Shown piece by piece: positions 33,718 to 41,368 of a stretch of DNA of 64,000 nucleotides; position 1 is the first letter of the stretch; every line of letters begins with the position of its first letter. A program made the translations under genes and the position numbers. Origin of the DNA: Pampinifervens sp037481935 (GTDB lineage: Bacteria > Aquificota > Aquificia > Aquificales > Aquificaceae); assembly GCF_046159715.1 (NCBI RefSeq), contig NZ_JBJXCT010000006.1:1-64000 (forward strand), read 5' to 3'. The notes beneath the pieces were generated by a model. The model searched no databases. It was given only the letters and a program-made list of their open reading frames with translations, and was not told where the DNA came from.

Positions 33718-34871
33718 GGCACTCTCAGCTCAAATTCTACCTTTCCAGTGGGTGTTTCCTTTATTGACTGCAGTTTAAGACCCTCAAGGGTATTCCTGTC
33801 TGCCTCACCTTTTATGGTGAGCCTTCCATCCGCATACTCAAAGCTGTATAGCTTCATGCCCGGTCTGAGACTCTCCTGAGCCCTTGAGAAGAGCTTTGTA
33901 AGCCTGTATTCTTCACCGGTAGATACCTTTGCCCGGACCTGCTCCTGAAGGGAAACTATGGGCTCTCTTGGAAATAGCTTTTTGAACTCAGTCCTCTGAG
34001 CATCTCTCAGGGTCTCCACCGAGTAGACCCTGTGCATGGCAAACAGGCTAAGCATAAAAGCTATACCCATACCTGCGCCCACATAGGCCAGTCTTTTCAT
34101 GCCCTGGGGTGTCAGCTCCCTCTGGACAAAGTCCGGGTATGAGTTTTTTAAAACTTCCCTTAGACATGCTCCGAGACAGACTGCATATTCTGGCTCACAA
34201 TGCCTCAGTTCCAGAGCCTCAGGGAAAAGACCTCTCAGCCCCCTTAGCCTTGAGCCTCCACCCGTAAGAAGCACCCTTTTGCCTTCAAAGTTGTAGCCAG
34301 AGAGTTCAAGGATTTCCTTAACTGCTTCTTCCACCTCTCTGAGGGTAATGCCTTCAAGCCTTTTGAGCCTTTCCCCTTCTTCATGGGATATACCTCTGAC
34401 CTCTGAGAGCTTACGGCTTATGTAGTCTCCACCCCTCATCACAACCCTGAAGGACTGAAGCACACTATCCCTAAGTTCTACAAAGACCGTCTTCCTCCTG
34501 CCCCAGTCTATGACAAAAATCTCGTCGCCGTAGAGACTTCCAAGTCTTGCAAGGGCAAAGGGTTCAAGCTCAATGGCTTCACAGTCCTCACAGCTTCTGC
34601 AGAGAGCAAGATAAGCCCTGCCCTCGGAGAGTCTTATATCGTGTCTGCTTTCCGGAAACTTTTCCCTTGCGTAATTCTTAAGTTCAGAGAGCTTTGTCTT
34701 TTTATCTTCCTGAGTATAACTTTCAACCTTTATGAAAACCCTGTCAGATGGCACACAACAAAGAACTCTTCCAGACTTTTGAGAGGTCCTCCACTCTTTT
34801 GAAAGCGAGCTATATTCAATGCTTAAACTCTTCTCTCCATCCTTTGCGGTTACAACTTTTTTAAGCATCAC
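33714..34871 (-). CDS. gspL: GspL/PilM-like inner-membrane platform protein
   Basis: A 385-residue protein with an actin-like N-terminal cytoplasmic domain (about 1-250). It shows the phosphate-type segment VIDWGRRKTVFVE near 120 and adenosine-loop segment LLTGGGSRLRGL near 202. One transmembrane helix (about 258-280) leads to a periplasmic ferredoxin-like domain (about 315-385). GspL couples the GspE ATPase to the membrane platform. It lies directly downstream of gspE copy 1 (12-base gap) and overlaps the GspM-like gene by four bases. Confidence 0.8.
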   Translation of the reverse strand: MMLKKVVTAKDGEKSLSIEYSSLSKEWRTSQKSGRVLCCVPSDRVFIKVESYTQEDKKTKLSELKNYAREKFPESRHDIRLSEGRAYLALCRSCEDCEAIELEPFALARLGSLYGDEIFVIDWGRRKTVFVELRDSVLQSFRVVMRGGDYISRKLSEVRGISHEEGERLKRLEGITLREVEEAVKEILELSGYNFEGKRVLLTGGGSRLRGLRGLFPEALELRHCEPEYAVCLGACLREVLKNSYPDFVQRELTPQGMKRLAYVGAGMGIAFMLSLFAMHRVYSVETLRDAQRTEFKKLFPREPIVSLQEQVRAKVSTGEEYRLTKLFSRAQESLRPGMKLYSFEYADGRLTIKGEADRNTLEGLKLQSIKETPTGKVEFELRVP

Positions 34872-34883
34872 TTCAACCCTACA

Positions 34884-36299
34884 TCAATCCTCTGCCCTTA
34901 CAGCCCTGAGCACCTCTTCAGGTGTGGTTATGCCTGCAAGCACCTTCCTTATGCCATCCTCCAGCATACTTTTAAAACCACCCGCTCTTGCAGAGTTTCT
35001 GAGCTCCACCGCATCCTGCATTTTTAGTATAACCCTCTTTATCTCCTCGTCCACCTCCAGCACCTCGTATATGCCCGTCCTTCCCCTGTAGCCCGTTCCC
35101 ATACAGTGCTCGCAGCCCCTACCCCTGTAAAAGGTGAATTCCCCAGAAAGACCCAGCTCCAGAAGTTCTTCCTCAGTGGGTCTGTATTCCTCTCTGCAGT
35201 GTGGACATATCTTTCTTACAAGCCTCTGAGCCACAACCCCCTCAAGGGCTGAAGCTATGAGAAAGGGCTCTATGCCAAGGTCAAAGAGCCTTGTTATGGC
35301 GGAGGGTGCATCGTTTGTATGGAGGGTGGAAAGCACCAGGTGCCCCGTTAGGGCGGACTGCACCGCTATTTCTGCGGTCTCTGCGTCCCTTATCTCCCCC
35401 ACCATGATAACATCCGGGTCCTGACGCAGGATGGCTCTTAGCCCCACCGCAAAGGTAAGACCCACTTTTGGGTTTACCTGTATCTGGCTCACCCCTTCTA
35501 TCTGATACTCGGGCGGGTCTTCTATGGTGATGATGTTTCTGGTGGGGCTTTTAATCTCCAGTATCATGGCATAGAGGGTGGTGCTTTTGCCCGCACCTGT
35601 TGGACCTGTGGCAAGCACTATGCCGTAGGGCTTCTGAGAGAGCCTTCTGAGCCTTATGAGGTCTTCCTCCCAGAGCCCCAGGTCCTCAAGCCTGAGAAGC
35701 CTTCCACCCTTTTCCAGAAGCCTGAGAACCACCCTCTCCCCAAAGACGGTGGGGACAACCGATACCCTTATGTCAAGGTGTCTCCTGCCAACTCTTACTG
35801 CAATCTTTCCATCCTGAGGCACCCTTCTCTCTGCCACATTCAGGTTTGCCAGCACCTTTATGCGGGAGACCACCTGCTCGTGCAGGGAAAGGGGTATGCG
35901 CGTGTATTCATGCAGCACACCATCAAGCCTTATCCGGACCACAGACTGCCCTTCGTAGGGTTCTATATGAACGTCTGACGCAGAGACATTCACTGCTCTG
36001 ATGAGCGTCTGGTTTACAAAGCTCACTGCAGGGCTTGTCTCCTCTTCGTAGAGGATATCTCTGACCTCCTGCTCCTGCCCCTCTTCGGTCTCTATACGCA
36101 CCTCTTCCTGAGCCAGCACCTCCTGAAGCCTCTGGGAAAACTCCTCCTCAGACACAAAAAGGGGCACCACCTCCTTTCCAAGAGAAAAACGAAGCTCCTC
36201 AAAGAGGAGAGGGTCTGCTCCCCTCGGTGCAAGAACTTTCACAAGGGAGTCATTTTCCTCAACTGGAATGAGCCTGTAGCTTTTTACTATGTCAACCAT
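34884..36299 (-). CDS. gspE: Type II secretion ATPase GspE (copy 1)
   Basis: A 471-residue secretion ATPase. After a short N1E-like domain (1-80) come the SDVHIEPYEG motif near 108, Walker A GPTGAGKST near 233, the Asp box (IITIEDPPEY), Walker B region (DPDVIMVGEIRD) and the His box (STLHTNDAP). A four-cysteine zinc site CPHC...CEHC lies near 370-400. It powers pseudopilus extension. It starts an operon with gspL, gspM-like, gspK and the CPBP protease. A second GspE is encoded at 54.3-55.8 kb. Confidence 0.93.
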   Translation of the reverse strand: MVDIVKSYRLIPVEENDSLVKVLAPRGADPLLFEELRFSLGKEVVPLFVSEEEFSQRLQEVLAQEEVRIETEEGQEQEVRDILYEEETSPAVSFVNQTLIRAVNVSASDVHIEPYEGQSVVRIRLDGVLHEYTRIPLSLHEQVVSRIKVLANLNVAERRVPQDGKIAVRVGRRHLDIRVSVVPTVFGERVVLRLLEKGGRLLRLEDLGLWEEDLIRLRRLSQKPYGIVLATGPTGAGKSTTLYAMILEIKSPTRNIITIEDPPEYQIEGVSQIQVNPKVGLTFAVGLRAILRQDPDVIMVGEIRDAETAEIAVQSALTGHLVLSTLHTNDAPSAITRLFDLGIEPFLIASALEGVVAQRLVRKICPHCREEYRPTEEELLELGLSGEFTFYRGRGCEHCMGTGYRGRTGIYEVLEVDEEIKRVILKMQDAVELRNSARAGGFKSMLEDGIRKVLAGITTPEEVLRAVRAED

Positions 36300-36322
36300 C
36301 TCTGTTAAAATTTTAAACCACC

Positions 36323-38194
36323 ATGTGGCTTTTGATTTTCTTTTTATTGAGCTTTGCTCTGGGAGGGGAGCTAAAGGTTCTCTATCACGATGGCAGGGTG
36401 GGCGTGGTTTCAGAGCAGGCTCTGAAAAGTCTCAAGTCTCAGCTTGTATACACAGAAAAGCCCAAGAGGCTATGGCTAAAGGATGAAATACTCAGGAGTT
36501 CCTCCATTGGCATATGGGTCAGGGGCTCAAAAAGCTACAGCCTTCCAGTGAGGGCAGGACAGACCATAGGCTTTTCCACCATAAACGCATCGGTGAGCTT
36601 TTCAGGTCCCTGCTCCCAGTCTGGCAATATCCTCAGCTGTTTTTCTGACGGAAGCCTTAACATAAGCGCCAGCTCCTCCGATGGCAGGCTTTTGCTCTGG
36701 AGTGAGACCCATCCTTTAAGCCTTCTGCCAGACTCTTACTGGCTTGGCACATCTGCGAGGCTCTCTGGCAGGACGGGGAGGGGTGTGCTGGCGGTAGTAG
36801 TGGACACGGGTATAGACCTGTGCCATCCCGAGTTTGAAGACAGGATAGTGCTTTTTTATGATGCAACCTCTGGGCTGGAGCTGGACCAGAACGCCATAAG
36901 ACAGAGGCGTCAGTCTGGAGACTGCGACTACGACTTTGGGGGGCACGGCACTGCGGTTGCTGGAGTGCTGGCGGGCAAAAACGGCATTGCACCCGGGGCC
37001 AGCATAGTGGCGGTAAAAGTTGTTAGTTCTATAGGCGCCATTGACGACGCCACCGTAATGAGGGCACTTGAATACATAAAAAGCAAAAGACAACAGCTTG
37101 GTATGCCCATGGTGGTGAACATATCCCTTGGCAATACCCTTGGACCTGCCGACGGCACCTCACTCCTTGACCTTTTCATAGACCAGAACTCTGGTCCTGG
37201 AACCATCGTAGTAGCTGCCGCAGGAAACGAGGGACACCTGCCCTTAAGGGCGGTCATTCAGGAGGCTACTTTTGTGAGCGTTCCCGTCAGCCTTAGCCCT
37301 GGCATACCCTTTGAGGTCTGGTATGGAGGAAGTTCTTCTTATCGGGTGGAGCTCTGCGACAGCTCTGGAAGGTGTGCAGTCTCTCAGAGGGGCAGTCCTC
37401 CGACCCTTAACCTGTCCTGCGTCAACTCCATAACCCACCAGAGTTATCCTCTCAATGGAAAGGTCTATGTGGAGTTTGACCACAACTGCTCTGGAAGCTA
37501 TACTCTCAAGCTCACACTCACCTCAGGTGGTCCCTCAAGAGTGGACCTCTTTGGAGGTTTTGAGGGCAACTCCTTTGGAGCCTACACGGTCTCTGACGGA
37601 CAAGGTGGATACCTCTACACAGTTGCCCAGCCGGCTACCGCAAGGAGGGCTATAGCGGTGGGTGCCTTTACCTCAAAGGCTCTCAGTAGTGGCTCTCCAG
37701 CCTTCAACAGCCTTGGAATGCTTGCCTTTTTCTCTTCGAGGGGTCCCACCGTGGACGGAAGGACAAAGCCAGACATAAGCGCAGGGGGTTATGTGGTATA
37801 TGTGCCGCAGGAAATGGGGGGTTATGCCTATGAGGCGGGCACCTCCTTCTCTACACCTGCAGTGGCGGGGCTTGTTGCCCTCATGCTGGAAGCAAACCCG
37901 AGCCTTATCCCAGAACAGGCGAAGGAGCTTCTCTGTCAGAACGCCCTGAGGGACTCAGCAGTGGGCAGTGTGCCTAACAACTTCTTTGGCTGTGGAAAGG
38001 CACAGGCGGTCATGAGCGTCTCCCCCGGTTCTGGAGGTCAGACACCACCCTCTGGTGGCACTCTCACAACTTCTGGCGGGGGTGGGGGTTGCAGCACTGG
38101 CTCTGCTCAGTATCTGTGGGTGTATGGCTTTGTTGCCCTACTGCTTGTCCTCAGAAGGTTCAAGGGCAAGCCTGACCGCATGGAGGGCGCTTGA
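36323..38194 (+). CDS. S8 subtilisin-like serine protease with a GGGGGCSTG C-terminal sorting tail
   Basis: A 623-residue exported subtilase. It has a signal peptide (about 1-14), catalytic D161 (VVVDTGID), H208 (GGHGTAVAG) and S508 (AGTSFSTP). The oxyanion asparagine is in the AAAGNEG segment, and an insert domain (about 315-440) is rich in Cys and Ser. The C terminus is G585-G589, C590-S-T-G593, a hydrophobic helix and Arg-Arg near 613-614: a tripartite sorting signal very like that of the 55.8-57.5 kb protein. It is probably secreted by T2SS and then processed and anchored at the Cys. It is read divergently from gspE copy 1. The last 57 bases overlap the opposite-strand subtilase gene. Confidence 0.9.
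   Translation: MWLLIFFLLSFALGGELKVLYHDGRVGVVSEQALKSLKSQLVYTEKPKRLWLKDEILRSSSIGIWVRGSKSYSLPVRAGQTIGFSTINASVSFSGPCSQSGNILSCFSDGSLNISASSSDGRLLLWSETHPLSLLPDSYWLGTSARLSGRTGRGVLAVVVDTGIDLCHPEFEDRIVLFYDATSGLELDQNAIRQRRQSGDCDYDFGGHGTAVAGVLAGKNGIAPGASIVAVKVVSSIGAIDDATVMRALEYIKSKRQQLGMPMVVNISLGNTLGPADGTSLLDLFIDQNSGPGTIVVAAAGNEGHLPLRAVIQEATFVSVPVSLSPGIPFEVWYGGSSSYRVELCDSSGRCAVSQRGSPPTLNLSCVNSITHQSYPLNGKVYVEFDHNCSGSYTLKLTLTSGGPSRVDLFGGFEGNSFGAYTVSDGQGGYLYTVAQPATARRAIAVGAFTSKALSSGSPAFNSLGMLAFFSSRGPTVDGRTKPDISAGGYVVYVPQEMGGYAYEAGTSFSTPAVAGLVALMLEANPSLIPEQAKELLCQNALRDSAVGSVPNNFFGCGKAQAVMSVSPGSGGQTPPSGGTLTTSGGGGGCSTGSAQYLWVYGFVALLLVLRRFKGKPDRMEGA
38075..38163 (+). other. C-terminal Gly5-Cys sorting signal, copy 1
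   Basis: Encodes GGGGGCSTG (585-593), then a hydrophobic stretch with LWVYGFVALLLVL and a following RRFKGK. The motif, length and order match the tail at 55772-55863 on the minus strand. Confidence 0.75.
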
Positions 38195-39202
38195 GAAAGA
38201 GGTACCCACAAAGAGCCTTTCCATACCACCCACTCCCAGAGCCTTTACCCTGTAGGGCTCTCTGGGAAAGTTTTCACACAGCCCTCTTGGAAAGCAAGGG
38301 TCTCCTGCCACCTTTACAACTGCCGGATGCCTTGCGGGAAAGGGTAGAACCCTTGATGGCTCGTTGCCTACGGGCGCAACCACCCTGAAGCCAGCCCTTG
38401 ATATTCCAGAAATTATCAGTCCTGCCAGCCTGTCCTCCCCATACATGCCAAAGGGCGTGTTTATCACCCTCACTCCCTCTCTGAAGCACTCCACCAGAGC
38501 CTTCGCAAAGGCAAAGGAGGTGCACCTGCCCTCAGAGCAGACCCTGTGGAGGTAAACACCCGCTCCCCCTGAACCTATGAGGTAGGCGCTGGCAGTGCCG
38601 TGGTCTTCTGGAGCGTATGGACTTCTCAGATGGTTTTCAACCCTCAGTAAAAATCCACCCACTGCCTTCTGGTCTGCGCCCGTATCCAGAAGGCATACGC
38701 CAGCCTTCAGCCCGCCCTCTCTTCCCTCACCAGACCTTACTTGGGCTGTGGCTTCGCCAAAGAGCTCGTATATAAAGTTTGGCTGAACAAAGAGCACACT
38801 ATCCTTCAGGCTCTCCTCCAGCTCCCTCTGGCTCTTCTCCCACCGCACAAGGGAGAAGTTTATATCTTCAAAAATTCCCCTTTCTATCACCTCAAGCCCC
38901 TCCAGAAGCCCTCTGTGAACCACTATAAACTCAAAGGGAACAAAGGCTGGCATTTTCTGGTCTTTCCCACCCTTACCTTCAGCGGGCTTTGCAGGCACAG
39001 CCTTTGAGAAGATAAGGCTCAGAATCAGACCGCCCACCACTGAACCCACTACCAAACCTAGCCCCGCACCACCACCGCTGGAGGATTGTGGTGTCTGGAT
39101 AGGTTGTGGCGTTTGCTCCCTTGGTTGACCTGGTATGGGAACTACAATTGTCTGAGAGAGTGCCAGGTTTATGCTCATGAAGAAGGCTAATAGCCGTATC
39201 AT
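38138..39202 (-). CDS. Second subtilase-like protein, membrane-anchored
   Basis: A 354-residue S8-like protein with a compressed catalytic domain: D173 (LLDTGAD), H201 (EDHGTAS), N280 (VGNEP) and S335 (VGTSFSS). A signal peptide (about 1-16), a proline/glutamine-rich linker and a Gly-rich membrane helix (about 43-66) precede it. The active-site residues are complete, but spacing is shorter than usual and the C terminus ends shortly after the serine. It could be a protease regulating the neighbouring subtilase or a diverged partner. The start at 39202 is chosen because a TATAAT ends 6 bases upstream. It converges on and overlaps the first subtilase gene. Confidence 0.75.
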   Translation of the reverse strand: MIRLLAFFMSINLALSQTIVVPIPGQPREQTPQPIQTPQSSSGGGAGLGLVVGSVVGGLILSLIFSKAVPAKPAEGKGGKDQKMPAFVPFEFIVVHRGLLEGLEVIERGIFEDINFSLVRWEKSQRELEESLKDSVLFVQPNFIYELFGEATAQVRSGEGREGGLKAGVCLLDTGADQKAVGGFLLRVENHLRSPYAPEDHGTASAYLIGSGGAGVYLHRVCSEGRCTSFAFAKALVECFREGVRVINTPFGMYGEDRLAGLIISGISRAGFRVVAPVGNEPSRVLPFPARHPAVVKVAGDPCFPRGLCENFPREPYRVKALGVGGMERLFVGTSFSSALHAVRLALEPSEDKQ

Positions 39203-39208
39203 GCACAA

Positions 39209-39214
39209 ATTATA
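39209..39214 (-). promoter_or_regulatory. -10 element of a predicted leaderless subtilase mRNA
   Basis: On the minus strand TATAAT ends 6 bases before the ATG at 39202. The divergent glycosyltransferase gene has TAAAAT at 39228-39233 on the plus strand, so the two promoters lie back to back. Confidence 0.5.
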
Positions 39215-39252
39215 ACTTGAACTGCGTTAAAATATTCAGAGCGTGAAACTCC

Positions 39253-40401
39253 ATGACCGTCTCAGAACTTGGGAACAGGAATATTCTAATCAATGCACTT
39301 TTTATACATAAAAAACCCACTGGTCTTGGAATTTACACAGATGAAGTGGTTAAATCCCTTCTTAATCTGAACAGGGAACTGGCATTTCTGCTACCAGAAT
39401 CACATTCTCGTAATTACCAAGGAAATTTCTCTGCAAGGTTCTTCGGGGTGTCTGACATTGTGATGCCGGGAAGAAGTTTATTGAACAGCATTGCGAGAAT
39501 AGCCTGGTTACAGTTAAGACTTCCTTTCATTCTGAAAAAAAACAGCGTGGGAGTTTTCTATTCAACAGTTCCAGAGGGTATGATATACACATTAAGTGGC
39601 GTAAGGCAGATTATAACAATTCATGACTTTCTTCCTCTAATATTCTGGGGTGAATATCCAAGAATGAGATATTATTTCAAGTACGTGTTACCACTCGTAA
39701 TAAAGAGCTCATCGTGTATAGTCTGCGTTTCTGAAAGCACAAGAAAGGACTTGTATAAATATTTTCCATCAAACTCTCAAAGGGTGGAGACCATTTATCC
39801 GGGTGTGGATACAGATACCTTCAAAAGGCTGTCCTACGAAGAGGTGTATCAGGAGAAGCTTGTCTATGGGGATTATGTTCTCTTTGTGAGTGCGGTCAGA
39901 AGATACAAAAACCTTCATAGACTGGTGAGGGCTTTTGGAAAACTTAACCATGGTCATGTAAAGCTTTTGGTTGTGGGAGAAAGGTCCGGCGAATACTATG
40001 AAGAAGTCTACAGGGAAGTGAGGCAGATGGGGCTTGAGAAGAGGGTATACTTTCTGGATTACGTAGACAGGCAAAAGCTTGTCAAGCTATATAATGGAGC
40101 AATAGCACTCATATTCCCCTCTCTGTATGAAGGTTTTGGTCTTCCGCTCCTTGAAGCCATGGCCTGTGGCTGTCCAGTGGTTGCTTCAGACAGGGCTTCC
40201 ATACCTGAAGTATGTGGTGATGCGGCTGTTTATTTTGACCCAGAAGATGTGGAAGATATGGCCACAAAGATATCAACAGTAATCAGGAACGAGAGCTTGA
40301 GGCTCAGTATGAGTATGAAAGGACTGGAAAGAGCAAGATTCTTTACGTGGAAGAATACTGCCAGAAAGACGATGGACTTGCTTGATTCCATGTTAGAATA
40401 A
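39253..40401 (+). CDS. GT4-family glycosyltransferase
   Basis: A 382-residue enzyme of the GT-B fold (glycosyltransferase family 1/4 type). The N-terminal acceptor domain is followed by the donor-binding domain. Conserved parts are the YVLFVSAVRRYKNLHRLVRAF region near 209-229 and the EGFGLPLLEAMACGCPVVAS motif near 293-312. The donor and acceptor sugars cannot be predicted; polysaccharide, lipid A core or glycoprotein synthesis are all possible. Codon use is more AT-rich than in the flanking housekeeping genes. The small lytic transglycosylase follows after seven bases. Confidence 0.88.
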   Translation: MTVSELGNRNILINALFIHKKPTGLGIYTDEVVKSLLNLNRELAFLLPESHSRNYQGNFSARFFGVSDIVMPGRSLLNSIARIAWLQLRLPFILKKNSVGVFYSTVPEGMIYTLSGVRQIITIHDFLPLIFWGEYPRMRYYFKYVLPLVIKSSSCIVCVSESTRKDLYKYFPSNSQRVETIYPGVDTDTFKRLSYEEVYQEKLVYGDYVLFVSAVRRYKNLHRLVRAFGKLNHGHVKLLVVGERSGEYYEEVYREVRQMGLEKRVYFLDYVDRQKLVKLYNGAIALIFPSLYEGFGLPLLEAMACGCPVVASDRASIPEVCGDAAVYFDPEDVEDMATKISTVIRNESLRLSMSMKGLERARFFTWKNTARKTMDLLDSMLE

Positions 40402-40408
40402 AAGTATC

Positions 40409-40834
40409 ATGGATCTGTCTCTCTGCTTCCAGCAGGCATCTGAAGTTTATGACATTCCCAAGAAGTTGATGGTGGTCATAGCTTATGTGGAGAGTGGTCT
40501 GAACCCGAAGGCATATAACAGAAACAAAAATGGAACTTACGACATAGGAATAATGCAGGTTAACTCATCCAATATCCCCTTGCTAATGAGAAAAGGCATT
40601 ATAGGAGGAGAACAGGACCTGTGGCATCCCTGTAAAAACATAATGGCAGGTGGATACATCTTGCGAGAGTGTATTCTAAAAAACGGAGTAAGCTGGAAGG
40701 CTGTAGACTGTTACAACAAGGGGAAAAATGCCAGAGAGACCAGCAAGTATGTCTGGAAAGTATACAGGACCCTCGAAATGGTAAACCTTTACGCTTCAGG
40801 GAGAAACTCTGAGGTTACAGGAAACGAGTTTTAG
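40409..40834 (+). CDS. IagB-type lytic transglycosylase
   Basis: A 141-residue SLT domain protein. The catalytic glutamate is E28 in AYVESGLNP and the active-site loop is DIGIMQVNSS. Small enzymes of this IagB/IpgF/PilT type locally open peptidoglycan for secretion or pilus machines. No signal peptide is visible from this start, which is unusual for a periplasmic enzyme; a more distal start was not found. Its place beside gspD and gspM suggests service of the T2SS. It overlaps the opposite-strand GspM-like gene by 39 bases. Confidence 0.82.
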   Translation: MDLSLCFQQASEVYDIPKKLMVVIAYVESGLNPKAYNRNKNGTYDIGIMQVNSSNIPLLMRKGIIGGEQDLWHPCKNIMAGGYILRECILKNGVSWKAVDCYNKGKNARETSKYVWKVYRTLEMVNLYASGRNSEVTGNEF

Positions 40835-41368
40835 ATTTACCAGTAGGGTTACGGGGTTATTTGGGTCTTCAACCTTTATCTCAAGTGATTCTACAAGAAC
40901 GTTGCCTGACTTTTCCATCTTTTCAAGAAAAAGCAAAAAAGGTTTTATATCCACTATCCTTCCACTTATATTCATAGTGAAAATATCCACATCGCCATAA
41001 GTTTCTGTTGCAGGTTCCTGTAAGTTTAGATTCATGTTTTGAGTTTCCGAAGATACCATCTGGAAAAACTTTGATTTTGCCTCTTCCGAATTTTTTTCCC
41101 TAAAACATATCCTCGTAGCTTCTTCAGTTCTTTCCCGTAGTGCCTTCAACTCCTCCTTTAACCTTGGGATTTCTTCTACACGTTCTCTGTATCTCCTGAG
41201 AAGTTCCTTTTTTTCTTTGTGCTCTTCTTTGAGCTTGTTTATGTGCTCCATGTATGGTCTGTAGCCAAGGGCTATTATAAGAAAGATTATGATTAATGGA
41301 CCAGGCAAGATAAGCGCCTGTCTCCTGTATTTTGCAAGTCTCCTCAGATTTTCTCCGATTGGCTTCAT
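40796..41368 (-). CDS. GspM/PilO-like assembly protein of T2SS (copy 2)
   Basis: A 190-residue protein with one membrane helix (about 20-38), a charged coiled coil (about 42-80) and an alpha-beta periplasmic domain, as in PilO and GspM. It overlaps the end of gspD by four bases, so it is co-translated with the secretin. Together with the 130-residue GspM-like protein it may form a heteropair in the platform. Confidence 0.68.
   Translation of the reverse strand: MKPIGENLRRLAKYRRQALILPGPLIIIFLIIALGYRPYMEHINKLKEEHKEKKELLRRYRERVEEIPRLKEELKALRERTEEATRICFREKNSEEAKSKFFQMVSSETQNMNLNLQEPATETYGDVDIFTMNISGRIVDIKPFLLFLEKMEKSGNVLVESLEIKVEDPNNPVTLLVNLKLVSCNLRVSP

Noticed and set aside
35000..36299. Type IV pilus ATPase PilB/PilT instead of GspE copy 1
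   Set aside because: The neighbours gspL, gspM-like and gspK favour T2SS, although the ATPase sequence alone cannot exclude PilB; PilT lacks the N-terminal part and zinc site seen here.
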